A stretch of DNA of 64,000 bases. Source: Lewinellaceae bacterium. Lineage in GTDB: Bacteria; Bacteroidota; Bacteroidia; Chitinophagales; Saprospiraceae. The stretch is from positions 101,541 through 165,540 of the forward strand of contig JADJOD010000014.1 in NCBI GenBank assembly GCA_016713985.1. The letters are read 5' to 3'. The translations under genes were made by a program, and so were the position numbers. The first letter of the stretch is position 1; each line of letters begins with the position of its first letter. This document shows positions 29,108-41,105 of this stretch, piece by piece. The notes under the pieces are model-generated. The model made no database searches and was not told where the DNA came from. It was given only the letters and a program-made list of their open reading frames with translations.

Positions 29108-31252
29108 ATGCTCAATATCAAAAACGAAGTCCTGGTCCAGGTGTACGCAGTGGCCGCACTGGTCGTACTCGTGGCTATCGTGATATTTGGGCGGTTGTAC
29201 CAGATCAGCGTGGTACAGGCTTCGGCGTGGCGGGCCAAATCCGACAGTTTGTACGTCAAATTAGTGGATGCACCCTCCCAGCGCGGCAATATCCTCGCCG
29301 ACGACGGCAGCCTGCTGGCTACCTCCCTGCCGTTTTTTGACGTACACTGGGATTCGAGGGCAGAAGGATTGACCGATGCGATCTTTAACCAAACGGCGGT
29401 GGACAGCTTAGCCTGGTTCCTGTCTACCTATATCGATCAACAATACACTCCGGGCGCTTACCGCGACTGGCTCATCAGCCTGCGCGAGGCGCCGGATACG
29501 GTTCCGGGTATTCGTTACATCCCCATCGCTAAAAATTTGCCCTACAATAAAGCCTTGTTAATCAAGAGTTTCCCCATTTTCAGAGAAGGCAGGTATAAAG
29601 GCGGGTTTATCATGGAACAAAACCCGCGTCGCGAACGGCCATTCAAAATGCTGGCCCAAAGAACGATCGGCTACACCCGCCAGGGCGCCCTGCCGGTGGG
29701 TTTGGAAGGCAGTTTCAACAACGTTTTGGAAGGAAGACCGGGAAAACAACTGATGATCCGGGTGCCGGGTGATATCTACATCCCCGTAAATGACCTGGCC
29801 GAAATAGAACCCGAAGCTGGCGACGACGTGGTGACTACCCTCGACATCAACATTCAGGATGTGGCGGAACAATCGCTGCTCAACGCCTGCCAAACACACA
29901 ACGCCGACCACGGTTGCGCCATCGTAATGGAGGTAAAAACCGGAAAATTGCGCGCTGTGGCCAATATCGGCCGCACGCCGGATGGCTGGTGGGAAACCTA
30001 TAACTATGCCGTCGGCGAACGGGTGGAGCCGGGCTCCATGTTCAAACTCGCCTCGTTTATGGCCATGTTGGAAGACGGTTTTATCGACGATTTTGACGAA
30101 CCCGTGCCCGTATTCGGCGGCAGAGTGAAAATATACGACGAAGAATTGATAGACGCCGAGCCCCACGGCTTGGATACCATGACGGTGAAACAAATTTTCG
30201 CCAGGTCATCCAATGTCGGCACGGCTACCATGATCCAGAATTTTTACGGAAAAGGCAAAGCCTCCAAATTCGTCGATCACCTCTATAATTTTGGGCTCGA
30301 CCTGCCCACCAACATTGAATTGGGGGGTGAAGAAGCGCCGATCGTCAAAAAACCGGACGACCCGAAAAGTGAATGGTCGGGCACCACCTTGCCCTGGATG
30401 AGCATCGGGTACGAACTCCTGCTCACCCCCCTGCAACTGCTCACGTTTTACAACGCGGTGGCCAATGACGGGCGTATGATGAAACCCTATATCGTACAAC
30501 GGACCGAACGGTACGGCGAAGTGGTGCGGGAATTCCAGCCGATGGTGGTCAACCGCAGCATCGCTTCCAAAACGACCATCCGGAAAGCCCGGGAACTGCT
30601 GAAAGCGGTGGTAACGGAAGGAACGGCCCGCAATATTCGCTCCGAGTATCTCACCCTGGCGGGAAAAACCGGCACGGCACAGTTGAATTACCACAAGTTC
30701 CGCGCTTCGAAAGGAATACGGCACCAGGCGGGTTTTTGCGGCTTTTTTCCGGCCGATAACCCGGTTTATTCCTGTATCGTCGTGATCAGCGAGCCGGAAC
30801 GCGGCGGGTATCACGGCGCAGAAGTGGCGGCTCCGGTTTTCCGGGCCATCGCCGACCGCTGTTTCGCCATGAAAGCAGAGATGCACGAACCGATCAACCT
30901 GCACAAACCGGATAAGTTGAAAACCAATGAGTTGCCCAGTTTTGATGCCGGTGGAAAAGAAGAAATGGCGGAAAGCCTCGATTGGCTGGGGCTTGATTTT
31001 ATAGAAGAGGAGAAATTGGGCGACTGGGCGGTTTTAAAAGCCGAACGCGGCGATTCGCTGATGCTGCTGAGCCGAACGGTGTCCGACAAAGCAGTGCCTT
31101 CCGTGATCGGAATGGGTTTAAAAGACGCGATTTACCTGCTTGAAAACAGGGGGTGCCGGGTAAAAGTGAGCGGGGTGGGGAAGGTGCGCCGGCAGACCCT
31201 GGCGCCCGGAACCCGGGCCAGCGGGCAAACTTGTGTATTGTATTTGGAATAA
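29108..31252 (+). CDS. ftsI: Septal penicillin-binding protein with PASTA domain
   Basis: 714 residues. One N-terminal membrane anchor (VYAVAALVVLVAIVIFGRLY), the dimerisation domain (APSQRGNILADDGSLLATSL), then the transpeptidase. The active-site serine is in PGSMFKL (S310, K313), the second motif is SSN (367-369) and the third is KTGTAQ (K520). A C-terminal PASTA domain (VPSVIGMGLKDAIYLLENRG) is present, as in many Bacteroidota division PBPs. It cross-links septal peptidoglycan as partner of FtsW. Also annotated as class B PBP/SpoVD in relatives. Confidence 0.94.
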   Translation: MLNIKNEVLVQVYAVAALVVLVAIVIFGRLYQISVVQASAWRAKSDSLYVKLVDAPSQRGNILADDGSLLATSLPFFDVHWDSRAEGLTDAIFNQTAVDSLAWFLSTYIDQQYTPGAYRDWLISLREAPDTVPGIRYIPIAKNLPYNKALLIKSFPIFREGRYKGGFIMEQNPRRERPFKMLAQRTIGYTRQGALPVGLEGSFNNVLEGRPGKQLMIRVPGDIYIPVNDLAEIEPEAGDDVVTTLDINIQDVAEQSLLNACQTHNADHGCAIVMEVKTGKLRAVANIGRTPDGWWETYNYAVGERVEPGSMFKLASFMAMLEDGFIDDFDEPVPVFGGRVKIYDEELIDAEPHGLDTMTVKQIFARSSNVGTATMIQNFYGKGKASKFVDHLYNFGLDLPTNIELGGEEAPIVKKPDDPKSEWSGTTLPWMSIGYELLLTPLQLLTFYNAVANDGRMMKPYIVQRTERYGEVVREFQPMVVNRSIASKTTIRKARELLKAVVTEGTARNIRSEYLTLAGKTGTAQLNYHKFRASKGIRHQAGFCGFFPADNPVYSCIVVISEPERGGYHGAEVAAPVFRAIADRCFAMKAEMHEPINLHKPDKLKTNELPSFDAGGKEEMAESLDWLGLDFIEEEKLGDWAVLKAERGDSLMLLSRTVSDKAVPSVIGMGLKDAIYLLENRGCRVKVSGVGKVRRQTLAPGTRASGQTCVLYLE

Positions 31253-31364
31253 TGAGTATGTGGACAAAATTAATGACACCAGTTTTTATCGAACACCCTG
31301 AGAATGAATAATCTGGACGGAAAAGATTTCTGTCCTAAGACTTAAACAAAGCATCAATCATAAC

Positions 31365-32849
31365 ATGACACTCGACCATCTGCTTAAAAACGTCCGGGTA
31401 CTGGACATCGCCGGCGACACCGCCGTCGGGATCGGAGCCATTCGCTTCGACTCCCGCCAGGTGCAGCCCGGTGATGTGTTTGTAGCCGTGCGCGGGGCGC
31501 AGGCCGACGGTCATTTGTTTATAAAAAAAGCCGTTGAAAATGGCGCTGTGGCCGTTGTCTGTGAACAGGCGCCAGGTGAGGCGGCGACTCCAGGTCACCG
31601 CCTCACCACGACGGTGCGTGTTGCCGATTCGGCCGAAGCGCTGGGCCGGATGGCTTCCAACTACTTCCATAACCCGTCAAATGATCTGAAAATAATCGGC
31701 GTCACGGGCACCAACGGCAAAACGACCGTCGCCACCTTGCTTTGGCAGTTATTCACCCGCCTGGGTTACAAGTGCGGGCTCATCGGGACGATCGAAAACC
31801 GCATCGGCGACCAGGTGGTATCGAGCACACACACCACCCCCGATCCGGTGCAACTGCACGAATTACACCGCCGGATGGCCGATGCCGGGTGTTCACACGT
31901 ATTTATGGAAGTCAGCAGCCATGCCATTGATCAGCAACGTATTGCGGGTGTGAATTTCTCCGGTGCAGTGTTCACCAACCTCAGCCACGACCACCTCGAC
32001 TACCACCAAACCTTTGCTGAATACCGCGACGCGAAAAAGAAATTTTTTGACGATTTGCCGGCCGGCGCCTTTGCATTGACCAATACAGACGACCGCAACG
32101 GAATGGTGATGTTGCAAAACACCGTTGCGACAAAACATACCTACGGACTAAAAAAACCGGCCGATTTTAAAACCAGGATACTCGAAAACAACCTCGACGG
32201 CCTGTATTTAGACCTGGACGGCGCATCGCTGCATGCGCGAATGATCGGCGAATTCAATGCCTTCAACCTGACCGCCGCTTATGCCACGGCGCTATTGCTC
32301 GGGTGTGATAAAATAGAAACACTCACGGCGCTCAGCGACCTGCGTGGAGCAGAAGGACGGTTCGATTATCTCAGCCACCCGGCCAAACCGGGCTGTATCG
32401 GCATCATCGACTACGCCCACACCCCCGACGCACTGGAAAAAGTGCTGGAAACGATCCGGAAACTCCGGAATAAAAACGCCCGGGTCATCACGGTGACCGG
32501 CGCTGGCGGCGACCGCGACAAAACCAAACGCCCGGTAATGGCCCGGGTGAGTGCCCAGCTCAGCGACCAGTTGATCCTGACCAGCGACAACCCCCGCACC
32601 GAAGATCCGGCAGCCATCCTGCGCGACATGGAATCGGGGCTCGATGCCGAAGGGCTGAAAAAAACACTCGTGATCCAGGATCGTGAACAAGCCATCAAAA
32701 CGGCGGTTCGCCTGGCCGGCAGCGGCGATGTGATCCTGATTGCGGGAAAGGGACACGAAAAATACCAGGATATTATGGGGACCAAGTTCCCCTTTGATGA
32801 CAAGGAAACCCTGAAAAAGTTTTTTTATGAACACGCCGAATCCGCGTGA
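31365..32849 (+). CDS. murE: UDP-MurNAc-L-Ala-D-Glu--2,6-diaminopimelate ligase
   Basis: 494 residues. Adds the third residue of the stem peptide with ATP. The P-loop is IIGVTGTNGKTTVATLL. The central domain has EVSSHAIDQQR and FTNLSHDHLDYH. The substrate signature DNPRTEDP (from D408) is the DNPR type seen in ligases that use meso-diaminopimelate rather than lysine. The end RLAGSGDVILIAGKGHEKYQ is typical. A 112-nt gap separates it from ftsI; I see no structured repeat there. Confidence 0.95.
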   Translation: MTLDHLLKNVRVLDIAGDTAVGIGAIRFDSRQVQPGDVFVAVRGAQADGHLFIKKAVENGAVAVVCEQAPGEAATPGHRLTTTVRVADSAEALGRMASNYFHNPSNDLKIIGVTGTNGKTTVATLLWQLFTRLGYKCGLIGTIENRIGDQVVSSTHTTPDPVQLHELHRRMADAGCSHVFMEVSSHAIDQQRIAGVNFSGAVFTNLSHDHLDYHQTFAEYRDAKKKFFDDLPAGAFALTNTDDRNGMVMLQNTVATKHTYGLKKPADFKTRILENNLDGLYLDLDGASLHARMIGEFNAFNLTAAYATALLLGCDKIETLTALSDLRGAEGRFDYLSHPAKPGCIGIIDYAHTPDALEKVLETIRKLRNKNARVITVTGAGGDRDKTKRPVMARVSAQLSDQLILTSDNPRTEDPAAILRDMESGLDAEGLKKTLVIQDREQAIKTAVRLAGSGDVILIAGKGHEKYQDIMGTKFPFDDKETLKKFFYEHAESA

Positions 32850-32882
32850 ACCTGCCCCGGTGGCAGCGCCCGCGATCAGGAT

Positions 32883-32939
32883 ATAATAGTGGAGGGACTA
32901 TTATTTTGAGCAGGTTGCGGGGCGATGTAAGATCGCCCC
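32883..32939. terminator. Two small hairpins in the murE-mraY gap
   Basis: Hairpin 1: ATAATAGT (32883-32890) and ACTATTAT (32897-32904), 6-nt loop, then TTT. Hairpin 2: GGGGCGAT (32919-32926) and ATCGCCCC (32932-32939), 5-nt loop. Either may attenuate transcription into mraY or protect mRNA ends; neither is a strong terminator. Confidence 0.45.
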
Positions 32940-33035
32940 ACAGCCAATTTAAAACCCCTCCGGCAAAAATGACCCCAATGACAAAATGACTGCCCGCCTT
33001 CACCATTGGCTTCGGCGGGTAAAAATGACAACACC

Positions 33036-34295
33036 ATGCTTTACTACCTCTTCGATTATTTAAAAAGCGCGTTCGACTTCCCCGGCGCCGGGTTGTTCCA
33101 ATACATCTCCTTCCGGGCGGGTACGGCTTTGATATTGTCGCTGCTGATCTCGATCGGCATTGGCGGACGTATCATCCGGTGGCTGCGCTCGATGCAGATC
33201 GGAGAGACGGTGCGCGACCTCGGGTTGGAAGGCCAGGTTTCGAAAGCAGGTACACCCACGATGGGAGGTATCATCATCATCGCGGCAACGCTGATCCCCT
33301 GCCTGTTGCTGGCGCGACTCGATAATATTTACATCCTGCTGATGTTGTTCAGCACCGTTTGGATGTTTGCCATCGGTTTTATCGACGACTATATCAAGGT
33401 ATTCAAAAAGGATAAAAAAGGTTTAAAAGGAATATTTAAAGTGATGGGGCAGGTCGGCCTGGGCCTGATCGTCGGTGTGACCATGCTGATGAATGAAGAG
33501 GTGGTAGTACGTATGGAACCCGCTGTGGCCGAACAATATGATTATGAAATCACTAACTCCTTGTTTGTCAAGGACAATTCAGCCCCCAACACCTATAAAG
33601 AAATGGTGTACGTGAAGGCGCCGATCACCAACGTCCCGTTTTTTAAAAACAACGAACTCGACTATTCCAGGATACTGTGGTTTTTGGGCGACAATGCCCG
33701 CGGACTGAGTTCCATCATTTTTGTGATTATGTCCATTTTGGTGATCACGGCAGTCAGCAACGGCGCCAACCTCACCGACGGCCTCGATGGACAGGCGGCG
33801 GGTGTCTCCGCGATCGTTATTACGGCCCTGGGCGTCCTGGCGTATCTCAGCGGCAACTCGGTAGCGGCCGATTTTTTGAAGATCCTGTATATCCCGTACA
33901 GCGGCGAACTGGTGATCTATACGGCCTGTCTGATCGGCGGATGTATCGGATTTTTGTGGTACAACGTGTATCCGGCCCGGGTATTTATGGGTGATACGGG
34001 CAGCCTGACCCTCGGCGGCATAATCGCCGCTCTGGCAATTGTTACCCGAAAAGAATTGTTGATTCCCATTCTCTGCGGGGTATTCCTGGTGGAAAACTTG
34101 TCTGTGATCATCCAGGTCTGGTATTTCAAACAGACTAAGAAAAAATACGGCGAAGGACGGCGGGTATTTCTTATGGCGCCCCTGCACCACCACTTTCAGA
34201 AAAAAGGGTATCACGAAGTTACAATTTCCGTGCGGTTCTGGATTGTACAGATCCTGCTGGCCGTGCTGACAATTATTACGTTGAAAATAAGATAA
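33036..34295 (+). CDS. mraY: Phospho-N-acetylmuramoyl-pentapeptide transferase
   Basis: 419 residues from ATG 33036 (MLYYLFDYLKSAFDFPG), the standard family start; the earlier TTG at 33006 would add ten unlikely residues. It makes lipid I by moving phospho-MurNAc-pentapeptide onto undecaprenyl phosphate in the inner membrane. About ten membrane helices. Catalytic and metal motifs: FAIGFIDDYIKVFKKDKKG, NLTDGLDGQAAG, RVFMGDTGSLTLGG and MAPLHHHFQKKGYHE. A ~60-residue loop (EEVVVRMEPAVAEQYDYEI and following) is inserted after helix 4, a feature I recall from Bacteroidota MraY. Confidence 0.95.
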   Translation: MLYYLFDYLKSAFDFPGAGLFQYISFRAGTALILSLLISIGIGGRIIRWLRSMQIGETVRDLGLEGQVSKAGTPTMGGIIIIAATLIPCLLLARLDNIYILLMLFSTVWMFAIGFIDDYIKVFKKDKKGLKGIFKVMGQVGLGLIVGVTMLMNEEVVVRMEPAVAEQYDYEITNSLFVKDNSAPNTYKEMVYVKAPITNVPFFKNNELDYSRILWFLGDNARGLSSIIFVIMSILVITAVSNGANLTDGLDGQAAGVSAIVITALGVLAYLSGNSVAADFLKILYIPYSGELVIYTACLIGGCIGFLWYNVYPARVFMGDTGSLTLGGIIAALAIVTRKELLIPILCGVFLVENLSVIIQVWYFKQTKKKYGEGRRVFLMAPLHHHFQKKGYHEVTISVRFWIVQILLAVLTIITLKIR

Positions 34296-34321
34296 CCAAC
34301 CCCACAAATCCACGTCACGAC

Positions 34322-35717
34322 ATGAATCCGCGTAAGTCCGTAAAATCCGCTACAAATCCGCGTTCCGCTCATCCGCGTTGCGTGGTGCTCGGCTCCGGCG
34401 AATCCGGCACCGGCGCTGCCCTGCTGGCGCAGCATGTGGGTTTCGAGGTGTTTGTATCCGATAAAGGCGGTATAAAAAACGAGTACAAACGTGAACTCGA
34501 TACACACGGCATTCTTTGGGAAGAAAACCACCACACCCTCGATAAAATCCTGAATGCCAGTGAAATCATTAAAAGCCCGGGTATTCCGGAAAAAAGCGAG
34601 GTGATGCAGGCGGTTCGGGCAAAAGGGATCAACGTAATCGGTGAAATCGAATTCGGCTACCGCTACGCCGGCAAATGCCGGATTGTGGCTATCACAGGTT
34701 CGAACGGGAAAACGACAACGACCGAATTAACCCACCATCTCCTGAAAACCGCCGGTCTGAACGTACGTATGGGTGGAAACGTCGGCAACAGCTTTGCCGC
34801 GATGGTGCTCGACGACCTGAAAGCTGGACAAACAAAAAACGACCAGCGCATTTTTGTACTGGAAATCAGCAGTTTCCAACTCGACGATATTCAGCAGTTC
34901 CGGCCCAAAATCGCCCTGCTGCTGAACATTACCCCGGATCACCTCGACCGCTACGACTACAAACTGGAAAATTATACCCGTTCAAAATTCCGCATCACCC
35001 TGAATCAAAAACGCGGCGACGTGTTCATTTTCAACGGTTTCGATCCTGTAATAAGCAGTCACGGGGTGACTCAAAGTCACCCCGTGACTAATAGCCACCC
35101 CAAGCGCGTCGTCATCCGCAAAGGGTTTTTTAAAAACGGCCACATCCGCGTCGGCAAAACGAACGATTTTGACATGACGCGTGGTCATTTGCGCGGCCCG
35201 CACAACATGTTCAACGCCGCCTGTGCCATCCGTACAGCTTTGTTACTCGGCGCCAGTCCGGCGAAAATCCAGCAGGGGCTCGACAGTTTTGTACCGCCCC
35301 CGCACCGCTTAGAAAAAGTGGCCGTAGTAAAGGGCGTGACCTATATCAACGACTCCAAAGCCACGAACGTCGACTCGGTTTTTTACGCCCTGCAGGCCAT
35401 GGAAACCCCGACGGTGTGGATCGTGGGCGGGCAGGATAAAGGCAATGATTACGGCCCCTTGTTGGCGCTGGTAAAGAAAAAGGTAAAAGCCATCGTGTGT
35501 ATGGGCATTGATAACTCCAAGATTATCAGCGTATTCAAAAACTTCAAAAAACCAATAACGGAGACACGAAGTGCAGAAGAAGCAGTGAAAGCTGCGGCAG
35601 GTTTTGCGGAGCAGGGAGATACGGTATTGCTGAGCCCCGCGTGTGCAAGTTTTGATTTGTTTAAAAATTACGAGGACCGGGGAGCGCAATTCAAACAAGC
35701 AGTGCTTTTAATGATGA

Positions 35718-35728
<11 letters not shown>
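34322..35728 (+). CDS. murD: UDP-N-acetylmuramoylalanine--D-glutamate ligase
   Basis: 468 residues. Adds D-glutamate to UDP-MurNAc-L-Ala. The N-terminal Rossmann part is CVVLGSGESGTGAALLAQ, the P-loop VAITGSNGKTTTTELTHHL, then ISSFQLDDIQQF and LNITPDHLDRYDY, and the C-terminal INDSKATNVDSVFYAL and WIVGGQDKGNDYGPL. A 15-bp perfect inverted repeat is embedded in frame (35057-35089), encoding SSHGVTQSHPVTNSH in a surface-loop region of the central domain. The stop codon merges with the first units of the downstream heptamer array. First residues (MNPRKSVKSATNPRSAHPR) are basic and unusual; the core fold begins at residue ~19. Confidence 0.94.
35057..35089. repeat. Perfect inverted repeat inside murD
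   Basis: Arms AGTCACGGGGTGACT (35057-35071) and AGTCACCCCGTGACT (35075-35089) with a CAA spacer. It adds an in-frame, histidine/serine-rich stretch, looking like a small palindromic element tolerated within the coding sequence. Confidence 0.75.
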
Positions 35729-35945
<217 letters not shown>

Positions 35946-35953
35946 AAAGAAAA

Positions 35954-37086
35954 ATGTCACTCGGCAACCGCATCGCAGCAGAATTAAGAGGTGATCGCAC
36001 CATTTGGATGATCATCGCCGTGCTGAGCTTGTTCAGCCTGCTGGCCGTGTATTCGGCCTCGGGTTGGGAGGCCTGGCGTATGCGGGGCGGCAACACGACA
36101 GTGATGTTTATGGGGCACCTGATCCGGCTGGTTTTCGGCTTGTTCTTAGTCTACCTGTGTCACTTGTTGCACTACCGGCAGTACCAGCGGGTGGCCCCGA
36201 TCCTGATCCTGATCAGTATCCCTTGCTGGCGTTTACCTTGTTTTTCGGACGTACGGTGAACGAGGCTCCGCGCTGGATCGAGTTTTTCGGTTTCAGTTTT
36301 CAGCCTTCCGAGATGGCAAAAATTGCGCTGATCATCTACATCGCCCGGGAGTTGACGCGCAAGCAGGAATATATCACCAGTTTTAAAGACGCTTTTTTGC
36401 CCATCATCGTGCCGGTACTGATCGTATGCGGCCTGATCGCACCCGCCAACCTGTCAACGGCTATGGTCCTGTTTGTCACCTGCATCCTGTTGATGTTTAT
36501 CGGGCGGGTGAGTGCGAAATACATCTTTTTGCTGGGGCTGCTGGGTGTTGTGGTATTTGCAGGGTTGGTTGCGGTAGGCAAATTGTACCCGGATGCAGAC
36601 CTCGTCCGGGTGGATACCTGGGTGTCGCGGGTACAGGAATTTTTGCACAGTGAAGACGGAGGTTACCAGGTGCAGCAGGCCAAAATTGCCATCGCCAAAG
36701 GCGGCATTATCGGCCAGGGACCGGGTAATTCCATTATCCGCAACTTCCTGCCCTACGCGCACGCCGACTTTATTTACGCGATTATTTGTGAAGAATACGG
36801 CCTGCTGGGCGGCACGGTCGTGATGACCCTGTATGTGTTGCTTTTTCTTCGGAACGTCAAATTAGTGACCAAAAGCCCAAAAGCCTTCGGCGCATTTTTG
36901 GCCATCGGCCTCAGCCTTCTGCTGACGGTACAAGCCTTAGCCAACATCGCCGTAAACGTCAACCTGGTACCGGCTACCGGACTCACGCTACCCCTGATCT
37001 CGATGGGCGGTACGAGTATGCTGTTCACCTGTATTTCGCTGGGTATGATATTGAGTGTCAGCAAGTACATTGAAAGCCTGGAATAA
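35954..37086 (+). CDS. ftsW: Septal peptidoglycan glycosyltransferase FtsW, one frameshift
   Basis: 377 residues after repair, a SEDS-family membrane protein with about ten helices. It polymerises lipid II at the septum together with the class B PBP. Family motifs are visible: WIEFFGFSFQPSEMAKIALI, VRVDTWVSRVQEFLHSEDG, YQVQQAKIAIAKGGIIGQGP, FLPYAHADFIYAIICEEYG and LVPATGLTLPLISMGGTSML. The frame breaks near 36220 (tatcccttgctgg): one missing base rejoins LILISIP to LLAFTLFFGRTVN. The start MSLGNRIAAELRGDRTIW follows the 20-copy heptamer array. Confidence 0.93.
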
Positions 37087-37089
37087 AAG

Positions 37090-37134
<45 letters not shown>

Positions 37135-37163
37135 AAAATGACCTCAATGATGCAATAACGATT

Positions 37164-38275
37164 ATGACAAAGAAAATAAAAATTCTCATCACCGGCGGTG
37201 GCACGGGCGGCCACGTTTTCCCGGCCATAGCCATCGCGGATGCCATTCGGCGCCTCCGGCCCGATGCGGAGTTTTTATTCGTCGGCGCCAACGGTAAAAT
37301 GGAAATGGAGCGTGTGCCGCAGGCCGGCTACCCGATCGAGGGTCTGAACATTGCCGGGTTCCAACGAAGCCTGAGCCTCAAAAACCTGGCGTTCCCTTAT
37401 AAACTGCTCACCAGCTTGTGGAAAGCCAGGAAGATCGTTGAACAATTTCAACCGGATGTGGTGGTGGGCACCGGCGGTTATGCCTCCGGACCGGTGATGA
37501 AGGCCGCACAACGGGCAGGGGTGCCGACGCTGATCCAGGAACAGAATTCCTACGCGGGGGTCACCAACAAATTGCTGGCAAAACGCGCTACTCTGATCTG
37601 TGTGGCCTACGATCACATGGAACAGTTTTTTCCGGCGGACAAAATAGTTTTTACCGGAAATCCGGTCCGACAGGACATCCTTGATTTGCAGAACAAGCGC
37701 GCCGAAGCCATTCAACACTATAGCCTCGATCCGGATAAAAAAACCATCGCCGTTATCGGTGGCAGCATGGGCGCCAGAACGCTGAACCACACGCTTCGCG
37801 ACAATACCGCGCTGCTGGCCGAACACCCCGAGGTGCAGATAATCTGGCAATGCGGAAAATTTTACGAATACGAATTCGGCGCCAGCGATACGGCCCGGTT
37901 GCCAAACGTACACGTGAAAGCTTTTATTGACCGGATGGATTTGTTATACGCAGCTTGGATGTGATCATTTCCCGGGCCGGGGCATTGACCATCAGTGAGT
38001 TATATCTGGTAGGCAAGCCGGCAGTACTGGTGCCCTCCCCCAACGTGGCGGAAGATCACCAGACCAAAAACGCCCTGTCTCTTGTGGAAAAAGGAGCAGC
38101 CCGTTTGGTACGCGATGCCGAGGCCGGTGAAAAAATGCTTCCGGAAGCGCTGCTTATCCTTGGGAACGATGCCCTGGCTTTCAGCCTCGGAGAAAGTATA
38201 CACCATTTGGGAAGGCCCAATGCGGCCGAACAAATTGCCCGGCAGGTATTAAAACTGGCCGGACAAGCTGAATAA
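37164..38275 (+). CDS. murG: UDP-GlcNAc transferase MurG, one frameshift
   Basis: 370 residues after repair, a GT-B fold glycosyltransferase (GT28). It adds GlcNAc to lipid I to form lipid II on the inner face of the membrane. N-terminal ILITGGGTGGHVFPAIAIAD, DVVVGTGGYASGPVMKAAQ, LIQEQNSYAGVTNKLLAK, then AVIGGSMGARTLNHTLRDN. The frame breaks near 37958 (gcagcttggatg): one missing base rejoins FIDRMDLLYAA to DVIISRAGALTISELYLVGK and PAVLVPSPNVAEDHQTKNA, the UDP-GlcNAc-binding half. Start ATG 37164 fits the conserved first strand. Confidence 0.94.
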
Positions 38276-38308
38276 ACGAACAAGAATAAACTATTGAAAA
38301 TCAATAAA

Positions 38309-38683
38309 ATGAAAAAGAACTCACTGGCGCCGTACCTGTTTCTGCTTTCCTTCTGGATGCTGGCATTTTGCAAACAGGCCAACGACAACAACCCCGTTTT
38401 GCCCGGCAAATGGCAAGGAACGGAATGGCTGATTTTTGATCAGCCCTCGGGTATGGATGCGACAAAAGTGATGTTCGAATTCAATGCCGACGGCACATAC
38501 AGCGCCGAGTTTGGCAGTCAACGCCAAAAAGGCAGCTGGCGCACGGAAAAGGACAAACTCTATACGACCGAAGAAGGCAAAAAAGAAATCATGGTGAAAT
38601 TGCTCAAAGCAGACGCGGCCAACCTCGAATTCGAGATGAACCGGGGGGGACAAAAAGAGATCCTGAAACTGGTGAAAAAATAG
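38309..38683 (+). CDS. Small lipoprotein of unknown function between murG and murC
   Basis: 124 residues from ATG 38309 (MKKNSLAPYLFLLSFWMLAF followed by the lipobox cysteine in LAFC). The upstream TTG at 38294 is less likely. The mature part is a small beta-rich domain (LPGKWQGTEWLIFDQPSG; FEFNADGTYSAEFGSQRQKG; SWRTEKDKLYTTEEGKKEI) like lipocalin-type lipoproteins. Its position inside the dcw cluster, 33 nt after murG and 68 nt before murC, suggests co-transcription. It may be an envelope factor used with wall synthesis or a passenger; nothing in the sequence decides. Confidence 0.72.
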   Translation: MKKNSLAPYLFLLSFWMLAFCKQANDNNPVLPGKWQGTEWLIFDQPSGMDATKVMFEFNADGTYSAEFGSQRQKGSWRTEKDKLYTTEEGKKEIMVKLLKADAANLEFEMNRGGQKEILKLVKK

Positions 38684-38751
38684 CTTGATAAAGGTATATC
38701 AAGTTGATTATCAATACGAAACAATCCCATAAACCGCATAAAGAAAAACGA

Positions 38752-40320
<1,569 letters not shown>

Positions 40321-40323
40321 AAA

Positions 40324-41097
40324 GTGCTTCGTATACCAAATATCCGCTACGACCGGCTTACCTGGGTGGTATTCATCCTGGTAATCGTGCTGGCACTTCT
40401 TGCAGCGATCAGCCGCAAGAAGAACAGCTTTGCCGGCGGCGTGGAAGTGGAAGTGGTACCCCTTGCAAGCGGTGATAAACTGATCAGCGAGCGGGATGTG
40501 AAGCAGGCGCTGCTGATTTCCTTCGGCAATACGCTGGAGGGCACCGAATTGGGTCAACTCGAAGTGGAACGTATGGAACGTGTGCTGGAAGACGACCCCT
40601 TTGTATTTGATGCCGAGGCGTACATCGACCAGCGGAATGTGTTGCACGTAAAAATCCGGCAACGAGAGCCGGTGCTGCGCATCTTGGACAACAACGGCGG
40701 CAACTACTACCTCGACAAAGACGGGGTGAAAATGCCGCCCTCGAAAAACTTCGCTGCACACGTGCTGGTAGCCACCGGCAACATATCGCCATACACCCCG
40801 GAATTTCAAAAAAAGAAAAAAAACACCCTGAAAGACCTGTTTACCCTGACCCAAACCCTGCAATCCGATGTGTTTTTTGCTTCGTTTATCCAACAGATAC
40901 ACGTCAACAATGCGGGAGAATACACCCTCGTGCCGCTGGTGGGCGATCAGAACATTGTGTTGGGCAGCGCCCGGAAAATAGAGGACAAACTGAACAGACT
41001 GAAGATTTTTTACAAGGAGGGAATGCCGTACGTCGGGTGGCGGGAATATGAGTCCATCAGTTTGAAATTTAATGGACAAGTGGTTTGCAGAAAATAA
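40324..41097 (+). CDS. ftsQ: Cell division protein FtsQ/DivIB
   Basis: 257 residues from a GTG start at 40324; an in-frame TAA lies two codons upstream (40318-40320), so the start is well bounded. One N-terminal membrane segment (WVVFILVIVLALLAAI, about 14-29), then a POTRA-like part (VEVEVVPLASGDKLISERDV; FVFDAEAYIDQRNVLHVKIR) and the beta domain with PVLRILDNNGGNYYLDKDG. It bridges early and late division proteins in the periplasm. Gene order murC-ftsQ-ftsA-ftsZ supports the call more than sequence identity does. Confidence 0.88.
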   Translation: MLRIPNIRYDRLTWVVFILVIVLALLAAISRKKNSFAGGVEVEVVPLASGDKLISERDVKQALLISFGNTLEGTELGQLEVERMERVLEDDPFVFDAEAYIDQRNVLHVKIRQREPVLRILDNNGGNYYLDKDGVKMPPSKNFAAHVLVATGNISPYTPEFQKKKKNTLKDLFTLTQTLQSDVFFASFIQQIHVNNAGEYTLVPLVGDQNIVLGSARKIEDKLNRLKIFYKEGMPYVGWREYESISLKFNGQVVCRK

Positions 41098-41105
41098 ACA
41101 AAAAA

